NCBI GenBank assembly: GCA_019118935.1
Contig: DWXY01000061.1
Coordinates: forward strand, 1 to 42,827
Direction: 5' to 3'
DNA: 42,827 bases
Source of the DNA: Candidatus Oscillibacter pullicola
Lineage (GTDB): Bacteria > Bacillota > Clostridia > Oscillospirales > Oscillospiraceae
In this document: positions 7,636-15,677 of the stretch, piece after piece
How positions within the stretch are numbered: the first letter of the stretch is position 1
Layout: every line of letters starts with the position of its first letter
The notes under the pieces: model-generated
The model's database searches: none
What the model saw: only the letters and a program-made list of their open reading frames with translations
Told to the model about the DNA's origin: nothing
Made by a program: the position numbers and the translations under genes

Positions 7636-8033
7636 GCCCGGAGGCGGGGAGGCGCGGGGCATTTCCAATATCTTTTGAAAAAATGGGCGCTTCAATGAAA
7701 CAGGCTGCGGGGGACGGAAGCCCGGCGCGCTTCACGAGGGTGAAAGGGACTCGTATCACGGATCATCATGAATTTCTACAACCCTTCAGCTTTCGATGGA
7801 GGGGAAATTTGAACAGGCGGGAGGGACGCAGCTGGCGGAGAGAAATGAGGGGCTACCCCAGCTGCCGGTGGCCGGACAGGCCCGGCCGCCGTCGTTGCCG
7901 GCGCGCTGAAGTATGCCGTCCGCGCCTGCACGGCGTTGCCCGGCGGGGGGAACTGTTTTTTCGCCGACTTGACGAAATTTCCGGCTGTTTTTTCGCTCTC
8001 CTGCCCAAAACGGGGAATGTGCCAAAATTTTTG
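7636..8033. other. Gene-free stretch upstream of the EF-G paralog
   Basis: About 400 bases with no recognisable gene. The only coding-like signal is a short ATG frame at 7768 (MNFYNPSAFDGGEI, then stop). After a one-base shift it would continue for about 30 more codons (EQAGGTQLAERNEG onward) to a stop at 7907-7909. There is no well-placed ribosome site, so I do not call it a gene. The bases after 7930 become AT-richer toward the promoter at 8034. Confidence 0.4.
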
Positions 8034-8062
8034 TTGTATTGCACCGGCAAAGGTTGTATAAT
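8034..8062 (+). promoter_or_regulatory. Housekeeping promoter for the EF-G paralog
   Basis: TTGTAT, 17 bases, TATAAT, giving a leader of about 65 nt. Confidence 0.75.
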
Positions 8063-8135
8063 TTCTACATTAGGCATCCCCGGCGGCCGGCGGGACTGGC
8101 CGCGGCAACAGCACAACATAAGGAGTGGAACAAAC

Positions 8136-10217
8136 ATGAGCTATTCTGTACAAAACATCCGCAACGTCTGTCTGCTGGGCCACAGCGGAAACGGCAAGAC
8201 CGCCCTGGCAGAGAGCCTGCTGTATATGACCGGGGCCATCGACCGGATGGGCCGGGGCGCGGACGGGAATACGGTCTGCGACTATGACCCGGAGGAGACC
8301 AAGCGGCAGATCTCCATCTCCACCGCTGTGGCGCCGCTGGAGTACAAGGGGTGCCGCATCAACGTGCTGGACACGCCGGGCGCGTTCGACTTCGCCGGCG
8401 AGGTGATCGAGGCCCTGCGGGCCGCCGACGCCGCCATCATCGTCTGCTCCGCCAAGGACGGCGTGTCCGTGGGCCTGGAGAAGGCGTGGAAATACTGCGA
8501 GGAGCGGAACATGCCCCGCTTCATCTATATCTCCAAGACCGACGAGGACAACAGCGACTACAACGCCACCTTCGAGGCCCTGCGGGCCCGGTTCGGCAAC
8601 AAGATCGCGCCCCTGGTGGTGCCCATCTGGGACGAGAGCAAGAAGGTCACCGGCATCATCGACGTGCTGAACAAGCGCGCCTATGAGATGCAGGACATGA
8701 AGCGGGTGGAGATCGACATCCCCGAGGGCAAGGACGCCGTCATCGAGGAGTTCAACAACGCCCTGAAGGAGTCCGTGGCCGAAACCAGCGAGGAGTTCAT
8801 GGACAAGTTCTTCGGCGGCGAGGACTTCACCTACGCCGAGATGATCCAGGGCCTGCGCCAGGGCGTGCGGGAGCTGAGCCTGTTCCCCGTGCTGTGCGGC
8901 TCCGCCGTCAACTGCATGGGCAGCCTGATGCTGCTGGACAACATCGTGGACCTGCTGCCCAACCCCATGGAGGGCAACTATCACAAGGCCACCCGCCAGG
9001 ACGGCGAGACGGAGCCCTTCGTGGTCTCCCCCGGCGGCGTGCCCACGGCCTTCGTGTTCAAGACCGTCTCCGACCAGTACGGCAAGTACAGCTTCGTCAA
9101 GGTGCTCTCCGGCACCCTGACGCCGGATCTGCCCATGGTCAATGCCCGTACCGGCCAGCAGGAGAAGCTGGGCCGCCTGTACACCATGCGGGGCAAGAAG
9201 GCCACCGAGGTGAAGGAGCTGGGCTGCGGCGACATCGGCGCCATCGGCAAGATGGAGAAGGTCAAGACCGGCGACACCCTGTGCGACGCCCGGAAGGTCG
9301 TCGCCCTGAAGGAGCTGCCCTTTGCCGAGCCCTGCTACTCCGTGGCCATTGTGCCCAAGACCCGGGGCCAGGAGGACAAGATCGCCCAGGGCCTGAACAA
9401 GCTCAACGAGGAGGATCCCACCTTCTCCGTCACCAACAACGCCGAGACCCACCAGATGGTGCTCAATGGCTCCGGCGACATGCAGGTGGATGTGCTGGTC
9501 AGCAAGCTGAAGAGCCGCTTCAACGTGGAGGCGGAGCTGAAGCCCGTGCGGGTGCCCTACCGGGAGAAGATCCGCAAGACCGTCTCCAAGCAGGGCCGCC
9601 ACAAGAAGCAGACCGGCGGCAGCGGCCAGTTCGGCGACGTGTGGATCCGGTTCGAGCCCCAGACCGAGCAGGACGACATGATCTTCGCCGAGGAGGTCTT
9701 CGGCGGCAGCGTGCCCAAGAACTTCTTCCCGGCGGTGGAGAAGGGCCTGCGGGAGGCCTGCGCCCACGGTCCCCTGGCGGGCTATCCCGTGGTGAACCTG
9801 AAGGCCGTGCTGTATGACGGCTCCTACCACCCGGTGGACTCCTCCGAAATCGCCTTCAAGACCGCGGCGCAGCTGGCCTACAAGGCCGCCCTGCCGGAGG
9901 CCAATCCGGTCCTGCTGGAGCCGGTGGGCGAGCTGAAGGTCACTGTGCCCGACAGCTATATGGGCGACGTCATCGGCGACCTGAACAAGCGCCGGGGCCG
10001 CGTCATGGGCATGGATCCCACCGGCGACGGCAACCAGGTGATCTCCGCGGAAGTGCCCATGGCCGAGATGGGCAGCTACGCCATCGACCTGCGGTCCATG
10101 ACCCAGAGCCGCGGCAGCTTCACCTTCCACTTCGTCCGCTACGAGGACTGCCCGCCGGCAGCCCAGGAGAAGGCCATCGCCGAGGCGAAGGCCCTCCAGG
10201 CGGCGGAGGAGAAGTAA
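8136..10217 (+). CDS. Elongation factor G paralog (EF-G2/FusA2 type)
   Basis: This is a 693-residue translational GTPase with EF-G domain order. The P-loop is GHSGNGKTAL (about residues 15-24), G3 is DTPG, and the C-terminal half shows domain IV (RKTVSKQGRHKKQTGGSGQFGD in part) and domain V (YMGDVIGDLNKRRGR). Switch I reads ETKRQISIST instead of the RGITI of ribosomal EF-G, and the G4 motif is SKTD rather than NKxD. Both features point to the paralog group that includes mycobacterial FusA2, not to the main translocase. The ATG at 8136 has AAGGAG at 8120-8125; the longer frame back to 7683 runs across the promoter and is not coding. The last 72 bases, encoding CPPAAQEKAIAEAKALQAAEEK, are repeated downstream. 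The function of this paralog is unclear. Confidence 0.9.
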   Translation: MSYSVQNIRNVCLLGHSGNGKTALAESLLYMTGAIDRMGRGADGNTVCDYDPEETKRQISISTAVAPLEYKGCRINVLDTPGAFDFAGEVIEALRAADAAIIVCSAKDGVSVGLEKAWKYCEERNMPRFIYISKTDEDNSDYNATFEALRARFGNKIAPLVVPIWDESKKVTGIIDVLNKRAYEMQDMKRVEIDIPEGKDAVIEEFNNALKESVAETSEEFMDKFFGGEDFTYAEMIQGLRQGVRELSLFPVLCGSAVNCMGSLMLLDNIVDLLPNPMEGNYHKATRQDGETEPFVVSPGGVPTAFVFKTVSDQYGKYSFVKVLSGTLTPDLPMVNARTGQQEKLGRLYTMRGKKATEVKELGCGDIGAIGKMEKVKTGDTLCDARKVVALKELPFAEPCYSVAIVPKTRGQEDKIAQGLNKLNEEDPTFSVTNNAETHQMVLNGSGDMQVDVLVSKLKSRFNVEAELKPVRVPYREKIRKTVSKQGRHKKQTGGSGQFGDVWIRFEPQTEQDDMIFAEEVFGGSVPKNFFPAVEKGLREACAHGPLAGYPVVNLKAVLYDGSYHPVDSSEIAFKTAAQLAYKAALPEANPVLLEPVGELKVTVPDSYMGDVIGDLNKRRGRVMGMDPTGDGNQVISAEVPMAEMGSYAIDLRSMTQSRGSFTFHFVRYEDCPPAAQEKAIAEAKALQAAEEK

Positions 10218-10645
10218 GAAAGGCAGTCTGAGCTTCTCCGCCGGGAGTCCGGCGTCCAAGCATTTTGCCGGAGGCAAAATCTTGAAATCGGCCGAATTCA
10301 CTTCGGACGATTTGCGTCCAATGTGGGGTCCCCGCAGGGCGCACAGCGGCCTGTGGGGCGACTGCCCGCCGGTAGCCCAGGAGAAGGCCATTGCCGAGGC
10401 GAAGGCCCTCCAGGCGGCGGAGGAGAAGTAAGAGAGGCAGTCCGAGCTTCTCCACCGGAAGTCCGGCGTCCAAGCATTTTGCCGGAGGCAAAATCTTGAA
10501 ATCGGCCGAATTCATTTCGGACGATTTGAGTCCAATGCGGGGTCCCCGCAGGGCGCACAGCGGCCTGTGGGGCGACTGCCCGCCGGTAGCCCAGGAGAAG
10601 GCCATTGCCGAGGCGAAGGCCCTGCAGGCGGCGGAGGAGAAGTAA
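10146..10645 (+). repeat. Tail-spacer-tail-spacer-tail array from the EF-G paralog 3' end
   Basis: The last 72 bases of the EF-G paralog (10146-10217, including TAA) recur at 10360-10431 and 10574-10645 with only a few substitutions. Between them are two nearly identical 142-base spacers (10218-10359 and 10432-10573), giving a 214-base period, which is not a multiple of three. Homology ends exactly at the third stop codon. Each spacer carries hairpins: ATTTTGCC/GGCAAAAT, CCGAA/TTCGG, CGGGG/CCCCG and CACAG/CTGTG. The spacer looks like a dispersed intergenic repeat. Copies 2 and 3 have no start codon and are gene-tail duplicates, not genes. Confidence 0.9.
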
Positions 10646-10667
10646 CCAAATACTTTTGCGCAGATCA

Positions 10668-10699
10668 AAACGGCGGGGAGCTCTGATCCCCCGCCGTTT
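10668..10699 (+). terminator. Hairpin after the tail array
   Basis: A perfect 11-bp stem (AAACGGCGGGG) with a 10-base loop; the 3' arm ends in TTT. Confidence 0.7.
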
Positions 10700-10751
10700 C
10701 TGCAGGCGAACACTGCCGCAAGGCGGCGATTTATGAAGAAGGAGCGGGCAC

Positions 10752-10937
10752 ATGTATCAATACAAATATATCCCGGTGGATACCGGCGGCGGATTCCTGT
10801 CCGGCTCCCGGGAACACCGGGAGCTCATCGACAAATACGCCGCCGAGGGATGGCGGTATGTAGGATTTTTTCCGGTGAGTTTCACGGGGCACGGCGGGAT
10901 CAGCATGGTGGACCTGATTTTTGAACGTGCGGTTTGA
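10752..10937 (+). CDS. DUF4177 small protein
   Basis: This 61-residue protein has the DUF4177 pattern: an N-terminal strand YQYKYIPV, a helix with LIDKYAAEGWRYVGFFP, and a C-terminal strand MVDLIFERA. GAAGGAG lies 7 bases before the ATG. There is no signal peptide or membrane helix. It sits alone between the EF-G tail array and the rubrerythrin promoter. Proteins of this family are small alpha-beta folds without an assigned role; nothing in the context suggests one. Confidence 0.8.
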   Translation: MYQYKYIPVDTGGGFLSGSREHRELIDKYAAEGWRYVGFFPVSFTGHGGISMVDLIFERAV

Positions 10938-10972
10938 ATCGCAAACATAAAATCCAGGAAAAGTTTTCTATT

Positions 10973-11016
10973 AGTTGCAAAAGCAACTTCAAAATATTAG
11001 AATATCCTGTTATACT
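10973..11016 (+). promoter_or_regulatory. Rubrerythrin promoter with two inverted repeats
   Basis: The promoter is TTCAAA (10988-10993), 17 bases, TATACT (11011-11016), with TG in the extended -10 position. AGTTGC-AAAA-GCAACT (10973-10988) abuts the -35, and ATATT-AG-AATAT (10995-11006) lies in the spacer. The second resembles PerR/Fur-type AT-rich operators, which would suit an oxidative-stress gene, but it is not a clear consensus match. Confidence 0.65.
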
Positions 11017-11087
11017 CAAACTGTCCCAAGGGGACTGAGGAAAAAAGGCTTTCAAAAAAAGATAAGTATAAAAGGAGGACATTTACT

Positions 11088-11654
11088 ATGAAGAAGTGGG
11101 TCTGCTCTGTCTGCGGCTATGTTTATGAGGGCGAGAATCCCCCCGAGAAGTGCCCCCAGTGCGGTGTTCCCGCCTCCAAGTTCACCGAGCAGAAGGGTGA
11201 GCTGAGCTGGGCTGCCGAGCACGTGGTCGGCGTGGGCAAGTCCTTCGGCGAGTCCGTTCCCGCCGAGGTCCAGAAGGAGATCATCGACGGTCTGAACGCC
11301 AACTTCACCGGCGAGTGCACCGAGGTCGGCATGTATCTGGCCATGTCCCGCGTGGCGTATCGCGAGGGCTATGCCGAGATCGGCGAGTATTGGCGCCGGG
11401 CCGCTCTGGAAGAGGCCGAGCACGCTGCCAAGTTCGCGGAGCTGCTGGGCGACGTGGTGACCGACTCCACCAAGAAGAACCTGGAGATGCGGGTCGAGGC
11501 GGAGAACGGCGCCACCCTGGGCAAGTTCGAGCTGGCTAAGCTGGCCAAGCAGTACAACCTGGACGCCATCCACGACACCGTGCACGAGATGGCCCGCGAC
11601 GAGGCCCGTCACGGCAAGGCCTTCGAGGGTCTGCTGAAGCGCTACTTCGGCTAA
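11088..11654 (+). CDS. Reverse rubrerythrin (rubredoxin domain first), NADH peroxidase component
   Basis: This 188-residue protein puts the rubredoxin-like FeCys4 domain at the N-terminus (Cys6, Cys9, Cys22, Cys25), followed by a four-helix di-iron ferritin-like domain. That is the reverse of classical rubrerythrin. The di-iron ligands appear as Glu in [10 protein letters not shown], ExxH in EEAEHAAKF, Glu in MRVEAENGA and ExxxRH in [11 protein letters not shown]. In Clostridium, reverse rubrerythrins are abundant scavengers of hydrogen peroxide and oxygen, fed by NADH through rubredoxin reductases. The gene has AAAGGAGG before its ATG, is rich in the GGC/GCC/GTT codons of highly expressed genes, has a strong promoter and a clean terminator, and stands alone. 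Confidence 0.95.
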   Translation: MKKWVCSVCGYVYEGENPPEKCPQCGVPASKFTEQKGELSWAAEHVVGVGKSFGESVPAEVQKEIIDGLNANFTGECTEVGMYLAMSRVAYREGYAEIGEYWRRAALEEAEHAAKFAELLGDVVTDSTKKNLEMRVEAENGATLGKFELAKLAKQYNLDAIHDTVHEMARDEARHGKAFEGLLKRYFG

Positions 11655-11670
11655 TTCTATCTACCTTTTA

Positions 11671-11701
11671 GAGGGTGGGCAGAGATGCTCACCCTCTTTT
11701 T
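11671..11701 (+). terminator. Intrinsic terminator after rubrerythrin
   Basis: A 10-bp stem (GAGGGTGGGC with one G-T pair), AGAGAT loop, then five T. The 158 bases up to the next gene hold only a small perfect hairpin at 11816-11832 (AAAACAT, GCA, ATGTTTT). Confidence 0.92.
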
Positions 11702-11859
11702 GAGTGGAAAAAAGGCGGAACGTCCTGTCTGCGTTTTCCCGTCGAATATAAAAAGTGGAATGTTTAGAGAGGGAACAGATAGGCTGTTCTTCTCTATTAC
11801 CCATTAGGTATGCGGAAAACATGCAATGTTTTGTCTGCGAAGAATAAGGGGAGAAGCGT

Positions 11860-12516
11860 ATGTATCACTATATTTTCTTTGATCTGGACGGCACGCTGAC
11901 AGACTCCAAGGAGGGCATCCTCAACAGCCTGCGGTATGCCTTTGACAAGCTGGGGGAGCCGGTGCCGCCGGAGAGCACCCTCATCAAATTCATCGGCCCG
12001 CCCCTGCAGGACTCCTTCGCGGAATTCTGCGGCTTTTCGGCGGAGCGGGCCGCGGAGGCCATCGCCGCCTTCCGGGAGCGGTACGAGCCCGTCGGCAAGT
12101 TCGAGAACATGGCCGCACCCGGCATGGCGGATCTGTGCGCCCGGCTGAAGGCCCGGGGCTATGTGCTGGCTCTGGCCTCCTCCAAGCCGGAGAGCTTGTG
12201 CGTGCCCATCTGTGAGAAGTTCGGCTTCACGCCGTCCCTGGCCGTTGTGACGGGCAGCCCGCCCGTGGGGGACTGGACCAAGGCGGACGTGATCCGGGAG
12301 ACCATGCGCCGCCTGGAGCTGACGGAGGCCCGCAAGCCGGAGATCCTGATGGTGGGGGACCGGAAGTTCGACGTGCTGGGCGCCAAGGCGTGCGGCATCG
12401 CCTGCGCGGGCGTGGAGTTCTTCGGCTACGCCGCCCCCGGCGAGCTGGCGGAGGCGGGCGCCGCGGCGGTGGTCCGGACGCCGGAGGAGCTGGAGCAGTT
12501 CATCCTGACCCATTGA
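11860..12516 (+). CDS. HAD family hydrolase, phosphoglycolate phosphatase/5'-nucleotidase-like
   Basis: This 218-residue HAD subfamily I phosphatase has all four motifs: nucleophile DLDGTLTDS (residues 8-16), Ser in LALASSKPE, Lys within GDWTKADVI, and the acidic MVGDRKFDVLGAK. A helical cap sits between motifs I and II. Cap type and length match Gph-like and PyrP/YjjG-like nucleotidases that dephosphorylate small phosphometabolites in the cytosol. AAGGGGAG lies 6 bases before the ATG. It is monocistronic between two terminators. The nearby nucleoside salvage genes make a nucleotidase possible, but the sequence does not settle the substrate. Confidence 0.88.
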   Translation: MYHYIFFDLDGTLTDSKEGILNSLRYAFDKLGEPVPPESTLIKFIGPPLQDSFAEFCGFSAERAAEAIAAFRERYEPVGKFENMAAPGMADLCARLKARGYVLALASSKPESLCVPICEKFGFTPSLAVVTGSPPVGDWTKADVIRETMRRLELTEARKPEILMVGDRKFDVLGAKACGIACAGVEFFGYAAPGELAEAGAAAVVRTPEELEQFILTH

Positions 12517-12528
12517 ATGCGAAAAAAG

Positions 12529-12557
12529 AGGCGGCGCCCATGGGGCGCCGCCTTTTT
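12529..12557. terminator. Bidirectional terminator between HAD and SLH-protease genes
   Basis: An 11-bp perfect stem (AGGCGGCGCCC), ATG loop, five T on the plus side and six A on the other, serving both convergent genes. Confidence 0.9.
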
Positions 12558-12572
12558 CCGGCTCTTCTGTGT

Positions 12573-13856
12573 TCAGCCGACGGTTTCGGCCTCGAGGACT
12601 TCCGGCAGGGTCAGGCCCTCGCCGGTGAGATCGGCGGTGAGGATGGGGTCGATGGGCACCGCCAGATACATGCTGTTGCCGTAGACATAGGCGCCGGAGG
12701 TGACGGCCACCACCTGGCCGTAGACGTTCAGCAGGGCGCCGCCGCTGCTGCCTTCGGAGATGTCGGCGGTGCTCATGACGCAGGGCAGGGCGTACCGCTC
12801 CACATCCCGCTGCGTGGCACTGACGATGCCGGAGCTGACTGCCAGCCCCAGGCCCAGGGGATTGCCGATGGCGTAGACCGTATCGCCTGCCCGCAGGTCT
12901 CCGGTGCCGGAATCCGCGATATCCAGCGTGGCAAAGGCGGAGGTGTCGTGCCCCTTCAGGGCGGTGCGGGAGACGCGGATCACAGCGATGTCGATGTCCG
13001 GATCGTAGTAGATGACCCGCTCCACTTCATAAACATCTCCGGTGGAGAGCGTGGCGGTGGCGGAGACCGCGTCCGCGATGGAGTGGTAGTTGGTGACGGC
13101 CAGCCCGTCCTCCGTGATGAAGAAGCCGCTGGCCTCGCCGGTGACAAGGCCCTCGTCCCGGTACGCCTCCGTCTCATAGGTGTCCAGACGGAACACGGCG
13201 GCCGCGCAGCGGTCCGCCACCTGCCGGGCGGTGAGGGCGGGGGTCAGCAGGCCCAGGGCGTTGGCCGCGGCCCGGGAGACGGTCCCCTGGCTCACCAGGC
13301 GTCCGATCACTGTGGCGCTGCCGTCCCGGTAGGAGAAGGACAGGGCGTCCGCCGCCATCTCAAACAGGTCCCCCTGGGTCAGGGTGCCGGTGTAGGCGAT
13401 GGGGAAGAGGCCGATCCGCTGGGCAAAGCCCGCGGCGTCGGCAATGGTGAAGTCGCCCGCCTTGTCGGAATACCCCAGCATCCGCAGCAGGAAGGCGCTC
13501 CAGGCGTTGGCGGTGAGGGCCGCGTCCGGCCGGAACGCTGTCGCCGTGACGCCGGTGATCCAGCCCTGCCGGGCGGCGTAGTTCACCTCCTGGGCGATGG
13601 AGGCGGGCACGTCCCGGAAGCCGGCCAGCCAGTTGTCCGCCGCGGCGGCCTGCTCCGCCCCGGCCAGGCGCACCAGCAGCACGGCTGCCTGGGCCCGGGT
13701 GGCGGGGGCGTCCAGATTATATGTAGAGTCGATCAGTCCCAGGGTGGAGAGGGTGTCCGCGGCCCGGGACGCCTCCCCCTCCAGAGCGGAGGCGGCGGGG
13801 ATCACGCTCACCGTCAGGACAAGGACACAGAGGAGCGAAAGAAGTCGTTTTTTCAT
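12573..13856 (-). CDS. Secreted SLH-domain trypsin-like serine protease
   Basis: This 427-residue exported protein begins with the signal peptide MKKRLLSLLCVLVL and a likely cleavage after AASA. Residues about 30-200 contain S-layer-homology-type repeats (TRAQAAVLLVRLAG, FRDVP, YAARQGWITGV, AFRPDAALTANAWSAFLLRMLGY), which bind the wall. The C-terminal part is a trypsin-like/HtrA-type protease with His in VTNYHSIAD, Asp in DIDIAVIRV and Ser in EGSSGGALL, so the triad is intact. No PDZ domain follows. The start at 13856 is preceded by GGAGG and a consensus promoter; an in-frame upstream extension lacks both. It diverges from the MBL hydrolase. A wall-bound housekeeping protease is the likely role. 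Confidence 0.9.
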   Translation of the reverse strand: MKKRLLSLLCVLVLTVSVIPAASALEGEASRAADTLSTLGLIDSTYNLDAPATRAQAAVLLVRLAGAEQAAAADNWLAGFRDVPASIAQEVNYAARQGWITGVTATAFRPDAALTANAWSAFLLRMLGYSDKAGDFTIADAAGFAQRIGLFPIAYTGTLTQGDLFEMAADALSFSYRDGSATVIGRLVSQGTVSRAAANALGLLTPALTARQVADRCAAAVFRLDTYETEAYRDEGLVTGEASGFFITEDGLAVTNYHSIADAVSATATLSTGDVYEVERVIYYDPDIDIAVIRVSRTALKGHDTSAFATLDIADSGTGDLRAGDTVYAIGNPLGLGLAVSSGIVSATQRDVERYALPCVMSTADISEGSSGGALLNVYGQVVAVTSGAYVYGNSMYLAVPIDPILTADLTGEGLTLPEVLEAETVG

Positions 13857-13887
13857 GGGGTAGCCTCCAAATCTTGAGAATGGCTCC

Positions 13888-13916
13888 ATTTTAGCACCGG
13901 GCAGAGCGCTTGGCAA
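13888..13916 (-). promoter_or_regulatory. Promoter for the SLH-protease gene
   Basis: Minus strand: TTGCCA, 17 bases, TAAAAT, with TG in the extended -10 position. Confidence 0.75.
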
Positions 13917-13928
13917 GGCCCGGCTCAC

Positions 13929-13957
13929 TGGACAGGCGGGCAAAAGTCTGCTATACT
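13929..13957 (+). promoter_or_regulatory. Promoter for the MBL-deoC-deoD operon
   Basis: TGGACA, 17 bases, TATACT. It sits 12 bases from the divergent -35 of the protease promoter. Confidence 0.75.
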
Positions 13958-13986
13958 GAATCTACCTTTTGGAAAGGAAGCGGCCC

Positions 13987-14982
13987 ATGGCGGAGCGATT
14001 GGCGGAGGACCTCTGGCGGCTGGACATCCCCCTGGTGGGGAACCCGCTGAAAAACTTGAACAGCTATCTGCTGACCGGAGAGCGGAGCCTGCTGATCGAC
14101 ACGGGCTTCCGCCAGCAGCCCTGCCGCGAGGCCATGGAGCGCCAGCTGGCGGAGACGCACGTGGACCGGGACCGGCTGGACATTTTCTGCACCCACCTCC
14201 ACAGCGACCACACGGGGCTGGCGCCGGAGCTGATCCGCCCCGGCTGCCGGATCTATATCGGGGAGATCGACGGCCCCGGCGTGAAAAACGCCTCGGATCC
14301 GTCCTATTGGGAGCGGCTCTACGGGGAGTATGTGCGGGACGGCTTCACCTGGGCGGAGATGGAGGCCCTGTGGGGAGACAATCCGGCCCAGACGGCGGCC
14401 CCGCCCTGGCGGGAGGGACTCTATACGGAGCTGCGGGACGGCGCGGCGCTCCATTACGGCGGCCGCACGCTGCGGTGCGTGCTGACGCCGGGCCACACGC
14501 CGGGGCACCTGTGCCTGTATGACCCGGACCGCCGGCGGCTGTTCTGCGGGGACCATGTGCTGTTTCACATCACGCCCAACATCTGCCGCTGGCAGGGGGT
14601 GGCGGACTCTTTGGGGGACTATCTCAGCAGCCTGGACAGGACAGCCGCTCTGGACGCGGAGGAGCTGTATCCCGCCCACCGGGCGGAGACCGGGGACCTG
14701 CGGCAGCGGACGGCGGAGCTGAAGACCCACCACGCCCGCCGGCTGGAGGACACCCTGCGGACCGTGGAGGTGGCGCCGGGCTCCACCGCCTACCAGATCG
14801 CGGGCCGGATGCGCTGGAGCATCCGCTGCCGGGACTGGGCGGATTTTCCCCTGGCGCAGAAGTTCTTTGCCGTGGGAGAGGCCCTGGCCCATCTGGACCA
14901 TCTGGAGGCCCAAGGGCGGGTCTGCCGCCAGGAGATACACGGAAAACGGGTATATTTCGCCGGCGTGGGCGACAAAATATGA
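13987..14982 (+). CDS. MBL-fold metallo-hydrolase
   Basis: This 331-residue metallo-beta-lactamase fold protein has the metal motif THLHSDHTG (HxHxDH), a second His in TPGHTPGH, the bridging Asp in FCGDHVLF and a late His in YPAHRAE. A C-terminal helical region after residue 240 (STAYQIAGRMRW and beyond) resembles the winged-helix extension of LACTB2-like hydrolases. I use the ATG at 13987, which has GGAAAGGAAG upstream; a TTG 18 bases earlier overlaps that site. It is first in a transcript with deoC, whose start is 21 bases past its stop. The substrate may be a thioester, a nucleic acid end or a nucleotide derivative; the context hints at nucleoside metabolism. Confidence 0.88.
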   Translation: MAERLAEDLWRLDIPLVGNPLKNLNSYLLTGERSLLIDTGFRQQPCREAMERQLAETHVDRDRLDIFCTHLHSDHTGLAPELIRPGCRIYIGEIDGPGVKNASDPSYWERLYGEYVRDGFTWAEMEALWGDNPAQTAAPPWREGLYTELRDGAALHYGGRTLRCVLTPGHTPGHLCLYDPDRRRLFCGDHVLFHITPNICRWQGVADSLGDYLSSLDRTAALDAEELYPAHRAETGDLRQRTAELKTHHARRLEDTLRTVEVAPGSTAYQIAGRMRWSIRCRDWADFPLAQKFFAVGEALAHLDHLEAQGRVCRQEIHGKRVYFAGVGDKI

Positions 14983-15003
14983 ATGATAAAGGAGATGCTT
15001 CAA

Positions 15004-15663
15004 ATGGAAGTGAAAGAGATTCTGAGCAAGTGCGACCACACCCTGCTGGCCCAGACGGCCACCTGGAAGGAGATCCAGGCCATCTGCGACGACGGCATGA
15101 AGTACGGCTGCGCCAGCGTCTGCATTCCGGCCAGCTACGTCAAGCAGGCGGCGGAGTATGTGGCGGGGAAGCTGCCCATCTGCACGGTGATCGGTTTCCC
15201 CAACGGGTATGACACCACCGCCGCCAAGTGCTTCATGGCCACGGATGCCGTGGAGAACGGCGCGGAAGAGGTGGACATGGTCATCAATCTGGGCTGGGTG
15301 AAGGACCAGAAGTGGGACGACCTGCTCTCCGAGATCAAGGCCGTGAAGGCCGCCTGCAAGGGCAAGCTGCTGAAGGTCATCATCGAGTGCTGCTTCCTCA
15401 CCGACGAGGAGAAGATCAAGATGTGCGAGATCGTCACCGCCTCCGGCGCGGAGTATATCAAGACCTCCACAGGCTTCGGCACCGGCGGCGCCACCCGGGA
15501 GGACGTGGCCCTCTTTGCCAAGCACGTGGGTCCCAATGTGAAGATCAAGGCCGCCGGCGGCATCGCCGACCTGAAGGACGCGGAGGACTTCATCAACCTG
15601 GGTGCCTCCCGCCTGGGCACCAGCCGGATCGTCAAGGCCGTGAAGGCCATGGAGCAGAAATAA
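15004..15663 (+). CDS. deoC: Deoxyribose-phosphate aldolase
   Basis: This 219-residue class I aldolase splits 2-deoxyribose-5-phosphate into glyceraldehyde-3-phosphate and acetaldehyde. Signature segments are [16 protein letters not shown], the Schiff-base lysine in [14 protein letters not shown] and the second catalytic lysine in KIKAAGGI. Length is typical of bacterial DeoC. The ATG at 15004 has AAAGGAG 9 bases upstream; an earlier in-frame ATG at 14983 lies before that site. deoD starts 14 bases after the stop, so deoxynucleoside phosphorolysis and cleavage of the sugar phosphate are coordinated. A phosphopentomutase gene is not present here. Confidence 0.97.
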   Translation: MEVKEILSKCDHTLLAQTATWKEIQAICDDGMKYGCASVCIPASYVKQAAEYVAGKLPICTVIGFPNGYDTTAAKCFMATDAVENGAEEVDMVINLGWVKDQKWDDLLSEIKAVKAACKGKLLKVIIECCFLTDEEKIKMCEIVTASGAEYIKTSTGFGTGGATREDVALFAKHVGPNVKIKAAGGIADLKDAEDFINLGASRLGTSRIVKAVKAMEQK

Positions 15664-15677
15664 GGAGGAAATGAAAC

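Noticed and set aside
8070-10391. 773-codon minus-strand open frame opposite the EF-G paralog
   Set aside because: It is a mirror of the high-GC coding strand, with no ribosome site, repetitive His/Leu/Gly/Val composition and no domain.
10146-10645. CRISPR array
   Set aside because: Repeat units are 214 bases and derive from a gene tail; spacers are identical to each other, the opposite of CRISPR spacers.
10391-10645. 84-codon ORF ending in the third EF-G tail
   Set aside because: The start lies in the wrong frame of tail 2, the body crosses the structured spacer, and there is no ribosome site. The similarity to EF-G is only the duplicated tail.
12390-13877. 495-codon plus-strand open frame over the SLH-protease gene
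   Set aside because: Gly/Val-rich antisense shadow; crosses a terminator and the protease promoter.
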